The notes beneath the pieces were generated by a model. The model was not told the origin of the DNA and ran no database searches. It saw only the letters and a program-made list of their open reading frames with translations. The position numbers and the translations under genes are program-made. This document shows positions 32,032 through 40,840 of a DNA stretch of 64,000 bases, one piece after another. The stretch comes from JAFEDN01 sp963712715. GTDB taxonomy: Bacteria > Pseudomonadota > Gammaproteobacteria > Coxiellales > Coxiellaceae. The stretch spans positions 62,001-126,000 of the forward strand of contig CAVQJI010000048.1 in assembly GCA_963712715.1 (NCBI GenBank). Direction: 5' to 3'. How positions within the stretch are numbered: the first letter of the stretch is position 1; each line of letters begins with the position of its first letter.

Positions 32032-33870
32032 ATGAAACGAATTGATCTATTAAACTTCGGTTCCTTGATCCTTAATGATGACCATTTAGCCTTGCCCGTC
32101 ACTTCTTACGTTTTAAATACCTGGGAATCTGGAATTGCCAAAACCATTAATACGGCTATTTTTATGACGCAATTACTGGAATCCCGAAAAAATAACACCG
32201 ACGTATCCAATTACAAATTTGATGCGGATGAAGAAAAAATTTATTCGGTTATCTTAAAACAAATTTCGAAAATTGAATTGTCAGAAAAGATGAGTCTGAG
32301 TGAATACTTGCTGATCCGTCTGAAAAAACAACTGACGGAATGGCTGTCACAATGGCCCACTGTTTCAGAGGAATTTCCTGCGAAAATTAAATTCCAACAG
32401 TTACTCTCGATATTGCTCAATTCACAAAATATACTTGATGAGTCTTTTCCCAATTATTTACTGGCAAATCCGGCTCCTATCCTGCTGGAGTCCATGTTCG
32501 GAATGCTCCGAACAGAAATGGTTATACAAAGCGCTATCACGAGGTCACAAAAACAGCTGGATGTCCATTGCGAATTGATAAAACTTTTAGAGATCGCTCG
32601 CGACTCTACTCTTTACAATTCCAATCCATACCTTATGTTGACATTGAAACAGATTGCAAAAACAAATTCTAAGTGGACAGGCCACTTTACCGAGTGGGCT
32701 TTGGGCGTGCCCGATGTATTGATAACCCTGGTCGAAGCCAATCAAAACCCTGTTTTTAATTCCCTGGTTCGGGAGCAATTTCTCGCCGCCGAATCTAAAA
32801 TTGTTAGAGAGGAAAATTTGTTAATTGGTGAACTTGCTCAGGAGATTAAACAACACCAGGATAAAATCAGACAAAGATTCGTTACGCATCAATTTGGCCT
32901 GGATGAATATCTGCGTGTGAGTGCAGAATACATGCAAAAATTATTAAAATATCAGTCCAGTCTTTCATCGTCCGCCGCAGTGACGTTTGCATTTATAAAG
33001 ACATTTTTAAATTTTCATGGAAAGAATTTTCCAACATGGGGTGAATTTAGCCAGAAACCACGACAGGAAAATAAAACTGTTGTGTCACCCAATCTCTCCG
33101 ATAAAAAACCACCCGTTATACCAACGATCATGAACAAGCCGCGACCACCCCAGACTCCGAAAGGAATTTCAGTAATCCCATCTTTAAGTTCCAGTTCCAG
33201 TTCAGATTCAAGCTCAGGTTCAAATTTAAGTACAAGCAATTTCACCTCGGTACCCGAGAGTACTTACACAGTAACTGAAAGTCTGAACTCACCTTTAATG
33301 ATTTCAGCGTCACTCAGCACATCCATCAGCGTGAGCGGCATCACAACTGAAAGCCCAAAAATACCTGAGGCTCCGCAGTCGGCTGAAATATTTACAGAAT
33401 CGAAAAAACCGGACACGGAAGTGCTGGTAAACGATATCAATAATCCACTCAGGGGAAATGCGCAGGTAGTGGCGGCTTCTATAGTACAATCTGAAACGAT
33501 TGGTGTGAGCACGACTCCCAGCAAGGACCCTGCATTGGAAAAAAGCCCATCCTCTGTGAAGATAGCTCCAATTTCTCAGGGTTCTTCTTTCGCCAAAAAG
33601 GCTTCTATCTTTCAACAACCTTTATCCAGTAGCGCCAGTAGCGATAGCTCAACCATGGGTTCTACCAGCAGTACTCGAAAGGAAAGCAAGGTTCTCAATC
33701 CCAAATTTGAAGCGCTTAGAAAAGCTGTCATCATTCCTGGAATGCCCAGCACACCCACTCAAACATTAATACAAACAACAAAAAATAAAGGCTTCATTGG
33801 CAGCGGAACCACTGGCAATACAACGATTACCAGCTCGAGCAACAGCACATTGACTACAGGACAGGTATAA
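32032..33870 (+). CDS. Hypothetical effector-like protein with Ser/Thr/Pro-rich tail
   Basis: 612 residues from the ATG at 32032, which has AGGAGA upstream. An in-frame start 72 bp earlier has no such site. Residues 1-~340 appear all-helical with no family recognised. From ~345 the chain is disordered: proline-rich (KKPPVIPTIMNKPRPPQTP), then long Ser/Thr runs such as SLSSSSSSDSSSGSNLS, to the end. This architecture and the large neighbouring unknowns suggest a secreted effector, which is inference only. There is no signal peptide or membrane helix. Confidence 0.6.
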   Translation: MKRIDLLNFGSLILNDDHLALPVTSYVLNTWESGIAKTINTAIFMTQLLESRKNNTDVSNYKFDADEEKIYSVILKQISKIELSEKMSLSEYLLIRLKKQLTEWLSQWPTVSEEFPAKIKFQQLLSILLNSQNILDESFPNYLLANPAPILLESMFGMLRTEMVIQSAITRSQKQLDVHCELIKLLEIARDSTLYNSNPYLMLTLKQIAKTNSKWTGHFTEWALGVPDVLITLVEANQNPVFNSLVREQFLAAESKIVREENLLIGELAQEIKQHQDKIRQRFVTHQFGLDEYLRVSAEYMQKLLKYQSSLSSSAAVTFAFIKTFLNFHGKNFPTWGEFSQKPRQENKTVVSPNLSDKKPPVIPTIMNKPRPPQTPKGISVIPSLSSSSSSDSSSGSNLSTSNFTSVPESTYTVTESLNSPLMISASLSTSISVSGITTESPKIPEAPQSAEIFTESKKPDTEVLVNDINNPLRGNAQVVAASIVQSETIGVSTTPSKDPALEKSPSSVKIAPISQGSSFAKKASIFQQPLSSSASSDSSTMGSTSSTRKESKVLNPKFEALRKAVIIPGMPSTPTQTLIQTTKNKGFIGSGTTGNTTITSSSNSTLTTGQV

Positions 33871-33934
33871 CTTAATTTAACCCCAGTTTTGAGTTTCCAG
33901 GCAGCACAGATTCGTTTTCCCGCGACTTGATCGG

Positions 33935-34057
33935 ATAGGCGTCAGTTTAAGGATTTTTTTCCCAAAAGACGCCGTCATTGCGAGCGCCAGCGAAGCAATC
34001 CAGTACGAGCTTTGTAGAAACTCTGTACTGGATTGCTTCGCTGGCGCTCGCAATGAC
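33935..34057. repeat. Palindromic MITE-like element, copy C (right shoulder missing)
   Basis: The left shoulder ATAGGCGTCAGTTTAAGG... is nearly identical to that of copy E, followed by the core inverted repeat at 33974-34057. The matching right shoulder (TGACGCCTAT) is absent, so the copy seems truncated. It occupies most of the spacer between two convergent unknown genes. Confidence 0.75.
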
Positions 34058-34094
34058 AGAATTATAAATAATAATCAAAGAGTATCGGTGATCA

Positions 34095-35210
34095 CTATGC
34101 TTTGATAAACATGCTGAGTTTATTCGACTCTTTGTTACCAGGCGTTATCGTAGTTGATGACGATGTTACGTTCAACTTGATTAAACCCTGCATTTCTTCG
34201 GTTTTTGAAGGTTGATCTGGTTTTGGGGGGATAAACTCGGGAATTTTATGATTCTCGAGGATAATCGCCGCGACCCGGTTTTCCGTACCCGTAATTTTTT
34301 GTTTTTTGATTTTTAAATAGTCAAATTCTCTGATAAGATGGTCAACAATTTTGCTCTCCAGGCCCATACATATCGCTTTATTTTGCTTAACGGAATACTT
34401 CCAATCCAGATTGGTAATTTTCTTCAGTTGTTCCTGGATAGATTGGGACAATTCAGAATTGCCAGAGGTAACTGTTACAGAATGAGAGATGACAGAATCA
34501 GTACCGTAAATTTTCTCAATTCTTTTTGGTAAATCCAATTTTTTATTGACTTGCTCACTGATTTTTTTTGCCTCCTCTAAAAAATAAAGAGCAAGTTTTT
34601 GGTTGGCCTCGGAGGTAAATAAGCAATTTGAAAATATCCCGTCGAGGCCAAATTCGTCAATAATACACTTTAATAGTGAATGTATTTCATTAGCCTTACC
34701 AACGATCCCAAACAATGGGTCAATTAGGATACAATCATCACTGAACGATTTAAATTCACGAATGGATTTAAAAGACACATCTTCTGGACTCATTAAAATG
34801 ATACAATGCTTATAGGATTGCTGTTTCTTTCCCTGGATAATAACCCACCTAATTTTAGCAGGGGACCCTTTTTCCAGTAGTCTACAAAAACCTAAAGTGG
34901 TTTGTTCACCACATTCGCCCAAACCGCATAATGCGGTTGCCAGATTGGAGACAACCGTCAATGAAGATAAGATTTTCGAATTACCTTGTAACTTAATAAT
35001 ATTATGAACTTTTTCCCGAACTTCATTAAGTAATCCAGATGCCTCTATATATCTTTTCACGGCTTCTTTGCCAAATTTTTCTTCATAGTCCTGTCTTTTA
35101 TCTTCGTAGAAAAAAGGCGCGTCTTTGAATGGAATGATGTCATGCACGCTTTTAACCTGTTTTTTTATTTCCGCAACGACTGAACTGGCTACTTCGACTG
35201 ATTTTTTCAT
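34095..35210 (-). CDS. Hypothetical protein with a possible Cys-His-Asp catalytic triad
   Basis: 371 residues. A GLGECGEQTTLGFCRLLEKG segment places Cys100 ahead of a helix. It is followed by SYKHCIILM with His135 and DDCILIDPLFG with Asp164. The order C...H...D with a D-P-W/L-x-G ending resembles papain-like or transglutaminase-fold hydrolases and deamidases, some of them bacterial effectors. The remaining C-terminal half is charged, helical and not recognised, with a Ser/Thr-rich stretch near the end. No signal peptide. The enzymatic reading is inference from spacing alone. Confidence 0.55.
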   Translation of the reverse strand: MKKSVEVASSVVAEIKKQVKSVHDIIPFKDAPFFYEDKRQDYEEKFGKEAVKRYIEASGLLNEVREKVHNIIKLQGNSKILSSLTVVSNLATALCGLGECGEQTTLGFCRLLEKGSPAKIRWVIIQGKKQQSYKHCIILMSPEDVSFKSIREFKSFSDDCILIDPLFGIVGKANEIHSLLKCIIDEFGLDGIFSNCLFTSEANQKLALYFLEEAKKISEQVNKKLDLPKRIEKIYGTDSVISHSVTVTSGNSELSQSIQEQLKKITNLDWKYSVKQNKAICMGLESKIVDHLIREFDYLKIKKQKITGTENRVAAIILENHKIPEFIPPKPDQPSKTEEMQGLIKLNVTSSSTTITPGNKESNKLSMFIKA

Positions 35211-35318
35211 ACTATAAACCCCATACCTAACTTTATTAATAATTTTCGAATATGATGATATATAAATATTAAAATAAACTTAAATAATATATTAAACGAG
35301 AAATATATTCATATAGTC

Positions 35319-35352
35319 ATGAGGGATCGCAAGGGGGGGCATAAGCTTCGCT
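35319..35352 (-). repeat. Partial R-family repeat, copy R3 (left part)
   Basis: Read on the minus strand, AGCTTATGCCCCCCTTGCGA resembles the left end of R1 (AGCTTATGCTCCCCCTTGCG). MITE copy D lies directly beside it and appears to have inserted into it. Confidence 0.45.
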
Positions 35353-35527
35353 CCATAGGCGTCAAGTTAAGCGGTTGAGCACCAAAAAGCATAGTCATTG
35401 CGAGCGTGAGCGATACAATCCAGTTCGAACTTTGTAGAAATTCTGTACTGGATTGCTTCGCTCGCGCTCGCAATGACGGCGTCCTTGAGAAAAAAATTCT
35501 TAGTTTGACGCCTATGAAGCTTCGCTC
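35343..35527. mobile_element. Palindromic MITE-like element, copy D, with 11-bp target duplication
   Basis: The element proper is 35354-35516 (163 bp), bounded by CATAGGCGTCAAGTT and the inverted GTTTGACGCCTATG. Its core inverted repeat is 35394-35477. The direct repeat AAGCTTCGCTC occurs at 35343-35353 and again at 35517-35527 with no mismatch, as expected for a target-site duplication. It encodes nothing and would need a transposase supplied elsewhere. Confidence 0.8.
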
Positions 35528-35575
35528 TCCCCCTTCATTCCTGGCATCGACCCCGAGTACAGGTTTTAAGCCAAA

Positions 35576-35607
35576 AGCAATTGCCGCTGTACTCAGCGGG
35601 ACCTGCT
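35576..35607. repeat. REP-like hairpin near nadK
   Basis: AGCAATTGCCGCTGTACTCA followed by GCGGGACCTGCT folds as a hairpin and shares GCTGTAyTCAGCGGGA with 1056-1073 and, inverted, 62931-62949. Confidence 0.4.
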
Positions 35608-35648
35608 GCAGCCTAGCCGGGGTTTGCCTGACATGATATGCTTAAACC

Positions 35649-36539
35649 ATGACTGTGATTAATAAAGTTATTTTAGTTGGTCGGCCCAGGATTCCGGGGG
35701 TGCCGGAAACGGCCAATGCCTTGTATGAATTTCTGAGTAAGCGCCACGTGGAAGTCGCCGTTGATAACGAAACGGCGAAAATGTTGATGCCGGAATACGA
35801 TCCTATTGTCGTTTCTCCTGAAGTTTTAAGCACTTATGAATTAATTATTGTCGTTGGCGGCGACGGCAGTCTGCTCAACGCCGCGCATCTTGCTTTACCT
35901 TATAACCTGCCGGTACTCGGTATCAACCGCGGACGACTCGGATTTTTAACCGATATCCATCCTCAAGATCTGCAAAAAGTCGGTGAAGTTCTCGACGGGC
36001 ATTATCATATCGAACCGCGATTTTTACTGGAGGCGCACCTTTACAAAGAGCCTGTTCCGGAGGTATTTGCTCAGGACGTGGCGCTCAATGATGTGGTGCT
36101 GCTGCCAGGAGACATCGCCCATATGATTGCCTTCGAAATTTATGTCGATCAGCAATTCGTTTGCAAGCAGCGAGCGGACGGTTTAATCATCGCCACACCC
36201 ACAGGCTCCACGGCTTATGCGCTGTCTGGAGGCGGGCCTATATTACACCCGCAATTGGACGCAGTGGTGTTGGTGCCTATGTTTCCCCACACCCTCAGCA
36301 GCCGTCCTATTGTGGTCTCGGGCGGTAGCGAAATTGAATTGCGCATTTCAACCGCGAACGCCGTATCACCGCATATCAGTTGCGACGGCCAAAACCGCAT
36401 CGCTCTGCCGCAGGGCGGACGGGTGCGGGTGAAGAAAAAACCCCAATTATTGCGGCTGGTGCATCCCGAGGATTATAATTATTTTAAAACCCTGCGTGAG
36501 AAACTGAAATGGGAAAATTTACCTCATGAGCGTGAATAA
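35649..36539 (+). CDS. nadK: NAD kinase
   Basis: Phosphorylates NAD to NADP with ATP or polyphosphate. 296 residues (292 in E. coli). The signature GGDGSLLNAAHL lies near residue 75, with NRGRLGFLTD, LNDVVLLPGD and the TPTGSTAYALSGGGPI motif downstream. The order nadK-recN, with only 14 bp between the genes, is the common gammaproteobacterial arrangement and the two are likely co-transcribed. Confidence 0.97.
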   Translation: MTVINKVILVGRPRIPGVPETANALYEFLSKRHVEVAVDNETAKMLMPEYDPIVVSPEVLSTYELIIVVGGDGSLLNAAHLALPYNLPVLGINRGRLGFLTDIHPQDLQKVGEVLDGHYHIEPRFLLEAHLYKEPVPEVFAQDVALNDVVLLPGDIAHMIAFEIYVDQQFVCKQRADGLIIATPTGSTAYALSGGGPILHPQLDAVVLVPMFPHTLSSRPIVVSGGSEIELRISTANAVSPHISCDGQNRIALPQGGRVRVKKKPQLLRLVHPEDYNYFKTLREKLKWENLPHERE

Positions 36540-36553
36540 TGGACTGATAGCCC

Positions 36554-38221
36554 ATGCTACTCCACATTGATATTCAAAATTTTGTCCTGGTTGACAAACT
36601 GAGCCTGGATTTTAATACCGGGCTGCATGTGCTTACCGGAGAAACCGGTGCGGGGAAATCAATTTGGGTCGACGCCATCGCTTTGGCTCTGGGCGGACGT
36701 GCGGATTCCAGCGTGGTTCGCCAGGGGGAATCACGTTGTGATATCACCGTCGGTTTTGATCTGAGCAATATTCCCCATGCCCGCGCCTGGCTGGTTGAAC
36801 ATCAGCTTGATAATCAGGGCGCCGACTGTTTAATTCGCCGGGTCATTCAACAGGACGGCCCTTCGCGCAGCACCATTAACGGCGTGCCCTGCCCTCTGCA
36901 TTTGGTGCGCGAACTCAGCGAATGGGTGTTGACCATCCACGGTCAACATCAACAGCAGGATTTACTCAAAAGCGACGGTCAGCAACATCAGTTGGACTCC
37001 TTTGGCAAACATCAGCCGTTACTCCAAAAAACCCAGCAGCTTTACCAGCAGTGGCATGCGCAAACGACTCAAATGCAGGCGTTACAAAATCTGTTATCTC
37101 ACCGGCACAGCGAGCTGGATTTATTGCGCTACCAGATTACCGAGCTGGAACAGCTTGATTTAAAAGCGGATGAATGGCAAACGCTCAGCGAATCGCACAA
37201 ACAGTTTCATCATGCCGCACAATGGCGGCAGCAATTACAACAGGCCCTGCTCCTCACCATCGACGATGACTCACACGCGGCTTTGAACCAGATTTACCGC
37301 GCCGCGCATCTGCTGCAATCCATTAAAACCAGTCAGCCGGAACTACTGAATATTCAACGGTTACTTAACGAGGCGGCGATTAACTGTCAGGAAGCCGGTA
37401 ATGAACTCCGCGATTACAGTGATCATTTAACTATTGACCCGGAAAAATTTGCCGAAATTGAACAGCGGCTTGACCTGATTCATCAACTGGCGCGTAAACA
37501 TCGTACCGCTCCTGAACTTTTATTCACCGTTCATCAGGATTTACTGGCTAAAATCACTGTGCTGGAAAATGCCGAAGCCGAACTTCATAATCTGGCCGCA
37601 CAGCAGAATGAAATTGTTAAGGAGTTCAGCGCTATCGCCAGCGATTTAAGCGCTCGCCGCAAAAAGGCCGCGCAATTGCTCGGCAAGCAGGTCACTGAAT
37701 GGATGCAACAGCTGGGAATGCAGGGCGGGCGATTTCAAATCAGCCTTGAAACCATTCCCGAGGAAATTCATCCACTGGGTCGCGAACGCATCCGGTTTTT
37801 AGTCAGCACCAACCCCGGACAGGATTTTCAACCACTGCAAAAAGTGGCCTCTGGCGGTGAGTTATCCCGATTGCATTTGGCCTTGCAGGTGATTACAGCG
37901 CAAAAAGAACAAACTCCGACTTTAATCTTTGACGAAGTGGATGTCGGTATCGGCGGGCAGACCGCCGCTATTGTCGGCAAACTTTTACGCCAACTCGGCG
38001 AAAAAACCCAGGTACTGTGTATTACTCACCTGCCACAAGTGGCGGCATACGGTCATCATCATTTCAGAGTGAGCAAATTAATCAATAAAAAAACCACCCG
38101 CAGCGTTATTGAACCGCTGGATTTTGCCGGACGCACCCAAGAACTGGCGCGGATGCTCGGCGGCGAAAATATCACTCAACAAACGCTCTCCCACGCCAGC
38201 GAAATGCTGCAAATTTCGTAA
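36554..38221 (+). CDS. recN: DNA repair protein RecN
   Basis: An SMC-like ATPase in double-strand-break repair. 555 residues (553 in E. coli). Walker A GETGAGKSIWVDAI lies near residue 30, a long coiled-coil region fills ~150-350, then the signature KVASGGELSRLHLAL and Walker B TLIFDEVDVGIGG follow, ending with ITHLPQVAAYGHHHF. Palindromic repeats begin at or just after its stop codon, so its 3' untranslated end would be highly structured. Confidence 0.97.
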   Translation: MLLHIDIQNFVLVDKLSLDFNTGLHVLTGETGAGKSIWVDAIALALGGRADSSVVRQGESRCDITVGFDLSNIPHARAWLVEHQLDNQGADCLIRRVIQQDGPSRSTINGVPCPLHLVRELSEWVLTIHGQHQQQDLLKSDGQQHQLDSFGKHQPLLQKTQQLYQQWHAQTTQMQALQNLLSHRHSELDLLRYQITELEQLDLKADEWQTLSESHKQFHHAAQWRQQLQQALLLTIDDDSHAALNQIYRAAHLLQSIKTSQPELLNIQRLLNEAAINCQEAGNELRDYSDHLTIDPEKFAEIEQRLDLIHQLARKHRTAPELLFTVHQDLLAKITVLENAEAELHNLAAQQNEIVKEFSAIASDLSARRKKAAQLLGKQVTEWMQQLGMQGGRFQISLETIPEEIHPLGRERIRFLVSTNPGQDFQPLQKVASGGELSRLHLALQVITAQKEQTPTLIFDEVDVGIGGQTAAIVGKLLRQLGEKTQVLCITHLPQVAAYGHHHFRVSKLINKKTTRSVIEPLDFAGRTQELARMLGGENITQQTLSHASEMLQIS

Positions 38222-38262
38222 CTACTCTACCCAATTTTGCAAGGGAAAAAAGGCTCGTCGTC

Positions 38263-38435
38263 AGGGCTCCCGCATTAAAACCCATTAACGTCCACTTTTG
38301 CTTCAGATTTGACGAAAAATCGTCCTCAAAATGCTCACATAGAGTACTATGCTGCGCTTTTTCGGACAATTTTTCGTCAAATCTGAAGCAAAATTGAACG
38401 TTTTGCGCTGTGTAAATTTTAATGCGGGAGCCCTG
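38263..38435. mobile_element. Second palindromic mobile element (F), unrelated sequence, with ~10-bp direct repeats
   Basis: Terminal arms AGGGCTCCCGCATTAAAA and their exact inverse, then a second long inner pair (TTTTGCTTCAGATTTGACGA and complement), enclose a ~50-bp centre. GGCTCGTCGT stands on both sides (38252-38261 and 38436-38445). No coding capacity is supported. Confidence 0.75.
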
Positions 38436-38449
38436 GGCTCGTCGTCCCG

Positions 38450-38625
38450 CGTCTTGTCCGCATAGGCGTCAGTTTAAGGATTTTTTTTCCCAAAAGACGC
38501 CGTCATTGCGAGCGCGAGCGAAGCAATCCAGTACAGAATTTCTACAAAGTTCGAACTGGATTGCTTCGCTCGCGCTCGCAATGACGGCTAAAATTCCTTG
38601 ACCTGACGCCTATGCCGCTTGTCCG
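38450..38625. mobile_element. Palindromic MITE-like element, copy E, with 11-bp direct repeats
   Basis: The element is 38461-38614, from CATAGGCGTCAG to CTGACGCCTATG, with core inverted repeat 38502-38585. CGTCTTGTCCG (38450-38460) and CCGCTTGTCCG (38615-38625) match at 9 of 11 positions. Removing the element and one repeat restores a perfect hairpin, GTCGTCCCGCG-loop-CGCGGGACGAC. Confidence 0.78.
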
Positions 38626-38639
38626 CGGGACGACGCGCT

Positions 38640-38919
38640 TCATGAATTGGGAGGGAGCGAGTAGTTACCAAATTCTTAACCGATCGACATTTTTCACCAT
38701 CAAGCGTAGCGAGTTAGTGAAAAGGGAGCGAGAAATGCTCTGGAATGGCAAAAATGTCATAAATGTGTCATAATAGTGCTGTAAAATGGCTATAAGTTAA
38801 GAAACAGATAAAGGGAAATGTGATGCCATTTCGTACATTACCACCTTCCCGATGTCTGATTTAAATTAATAATATCAAGTAGTTATAAAATATTTAAGTT
38901 AGTAGTTAGGTCATAAAAG
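38640..38919. other. Intergenic stretch after the nested repeats, no gene seen
   Basis: 38645-38674 (AATTGGGAGGGAGCGAGTAG and on) is the inverse of the sequence around the recN stop (AATTTCGTAACTACTC), so an outer palindrome frames the whole repeat nest. TTTTCAC and GTGAAAA near 38691-38722 form another hairpin. The remaining sequence to 38919 is AT-rich and presumably holds the promoter of the next gene. Nothing definite is recognised. Confidence 0.4.
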
Positions 38920-39201
38920 ATGTGGAAATTCGAAACGTTCATAAATTCAGTTGCGGCTGGTCAATTCCCGTCACTTTCAGATAATAATGGCTATGTGACA
39001 TGGTTAGAAGAAGTGGCCCGTGAAGAGAAGGCCAATATACCATCCGCATTGATAGAGATAAAAAACACCGCCAGCTACCTGCTTCTTTTTGAAAAAACAC
39101 AAGAACTACTCAAAAAAGTCACAGATGAAGATGAAAAAAAATTTTTCCTCTATCTAAAAAAAACGCGTATCGCTTTTAATGTTGTTACAGAAAAAAATTA
39201 A
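38920..39201 (+). CDS. Hypothetical protein, probably the N-terminal part of the following gene
   Basis: 93 helical residues beginning MWKFETFINSVAAGQFPSLS, ending in EKN just after an A7 tract at 39191-39197. Dropping one A from that tract fuses the frame to the next one as ...NVVTEKIKKNGQLILN..., a smooth helical continuation. It is therefore likely a piece of one ~640-residue protein, separated by frameshift, slippage or sequence error. No family recognised. Confidence 0.5.
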   Translation: MWKFETFINSVAAGQFPSLSDNNGYVTWLEEVAREEKANIPSALIEIKNTASYLLLFEKTQELLKKVTDEDEKKFFLYLKKTRIAFNVVTEKN

Positions 39202-40828
39202 AAAAAACGGGCAACTTATTCTAAATTCACTTAATTTGTATGACTTTAATGCAGCCTATGCTCAAAAGGTAATCTATGCATTATCAGTCGGCGACCTGAG
39301 GACCACGGATATTTTAAAACGCGGTTTTTCCCATCTGGTTTGGAGTTTCTTTACCTTCAAATGGGGAAATTTTTTAAATGGCGGTAAACGCCTGAGCAAA
39401 AAAGAGGTTCAGCAGATTGCGGATCATTCCTCTGAGCATACTCCTTTTCAAAGAAATGATGAACAGAACCGAAACCGACTACTGAAAGGCGTACCCCTCG
39501 TTACCGGAAAAGTATTTACCTCCATGGCATTATGTTTTGTTTTTTCTACCGGGATGCTTTTACTTCTGGGTTTTGCCAGTCCTGTTGTCATCATAGTCTC
39601 CATTATTTTAGCGTTGTGTAACGGTGGAGTCTGCGCACTTACCCGCGGTAAGGCCATGTTGGACTGTGCGGGATTTGAGCCCGAAAAACAAAAGGTATAC
39701 GATACCATACGGGAGAATACCCGGGAAAAATCCAACGTGTACTGGGGAAGCAAAATTTTTTTTGGTGTTATAACCTTATTAGCCTGTATCTCCGCGGGCG
39801 CTTCCGCCTGGAGTGGGATAGTCGGGATGCTGGCTTTCTTTGGGATCGTGGTAGCTCTTTCCAATCCTTTTGTGTTAGCTGCCGTCATTGGGCTGGCTAT
39901 CATCGCTGGCATTTCTTTTTATGCATTTCAAGCGAAGGGCATCAAAGAAAATTACATTAAATTCAAAAGCTTATTCTCTAAAACTTATGGAACAGGAGGT
40001 GGCGCCGGCATCGCAAAAGTCGTGGTATTGGTTCTTGTCAGTATACTGTTTCTAACCGTTTATGCCACTCTCACCTGGTTTACTACTGCATCCGGCATCG
40101 ATAAAATTTTTACAATGTGTGGCGGTCAAAAAGCCGATTTATTTAGTTTGACTCTGTCGGCTATCAGCACGACAACCACAATGGTGGTAAACACATTTTC
40201 TCAAGTTTCCAAGGTTTTTGACCCTAAAACATATACAGATCTCCGCGAGAAAATTCTACCTGTCTGGAATGCAAAACCGGAGGGTCCTCCACCAACAAGA
40301 CTTCAGCGAGCCTGGAACACAACCAAAACAGTGGCGAAATGCGCCATGATGATTGGGGATTTAACAACCTATTCAATTGCCGGAGGTGTCAGCAGCGGTG
40401 AATCCGTCGGGGGAACGATCGGTAATTTGATTGGCTGGGGTGCTTCAAAGCTTCTTTTTGTGATACTCAGTCCTATTATTTTGTCTGCTGTGGCGATCGC
40501 ATTTTCCTATCCAGCGCTTTTTGAAAAAAATAAGCCAAAAGACTCCAGAAAACAAGTCAGCAAGCCTCTAAATCCTCCGGCTACGGCTCCGAGTCAAACT
40601 CTCAAATCATCACCTAAACCGTCCACAGTGTTGCAATCTCCCATCCCCAATGTTGAAGCTAAAACAGAAACCCCCACCCTCAAACCGACAGACCGGAATG
40701 ATAAAGGTTCCCGGCGCTGCCGATGTATTTCACTAAGAAAATTAATTCCTAATACATTTATTTGCAGAAGGCGACGTTCAAACTCTTCTCTACTGAATCA
40801 GGTTTCAAGCGTCCCACAGTCGCAATAA
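39179..40828 (+). CDS. Hypothetical multi-pass membrane protein, effector-like
   Basis: Up to 549 residues. The first ATG overlaps the previous frame by 23 bp and has no convincing ribosome-binding site, which supports a fused gene. Five to six hydrophobic helices are visible, for example MALCFVFSTGMLLLLGFASP, FFGIVVALSNPFVLAAVIGL, KVVVLVLVSILFLTVYATL and LLFVILSPIILSAVAIAF. The last ~100 residues are Pro/Ser/Thr-rich and basic. No enzyme motif is seen. Its stop is 12 bp from the rplQ stop on the other strand, without a clear terminator. Confidence 0.55.
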   Translation: MLLQKKIKKNGQLILNSLNLYDFNAAYAQKVIYALSVGDLRTTDILKRGFSHLVWSFFTFKWGNFLNGGKRLSKKEVQQIADHSSEHTPFQRNDEQNRNRLLKGVPLVTGKVFTSMALCFVFSTGMLLLLGFASPVVIIVSIILALCNGGVCALTRGKAMLDCAGFEPEKQKVYDTIRENTREKSNVYWGSKIFFGVITLLACISAGASAWSGIVGMLAFFGIVVALSNPFVLAAVIGLAIIAGISFYAFQAKGIKENYIKFKSLFSKTYGTGGGAGIAKVVVLVLVSILFLTVYATLTWFTTASGIDKIFTMCGGQKADLFSLTLSAISTTTTMVVNTFSQVSKVFDPKTYTDLREKILPVWNAKPEGPPPTRLQRAWNTTKTVAKCAMMIGDLTTYSIAGGVSSGESVGGTIGNLIGWGASKLLFVILSPIILSAVAIAFSYPALFEKNKPKDSRKQVSKPLNPPATAPSQTLKSSPKPSTVLQSPIPNVEAKTETPTLKPTDRNDKGSRRCRCISLRKLIPNTFICRRRRSNSSLLNQVSSVPQSQ

Positions 40829-40840
40829 CAGATGGATGAT

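Noticed and set aside
19590..38585. CRISPR array
   Set aside because: The repeated units are palindromic, kilobases apart and without regular spacers.
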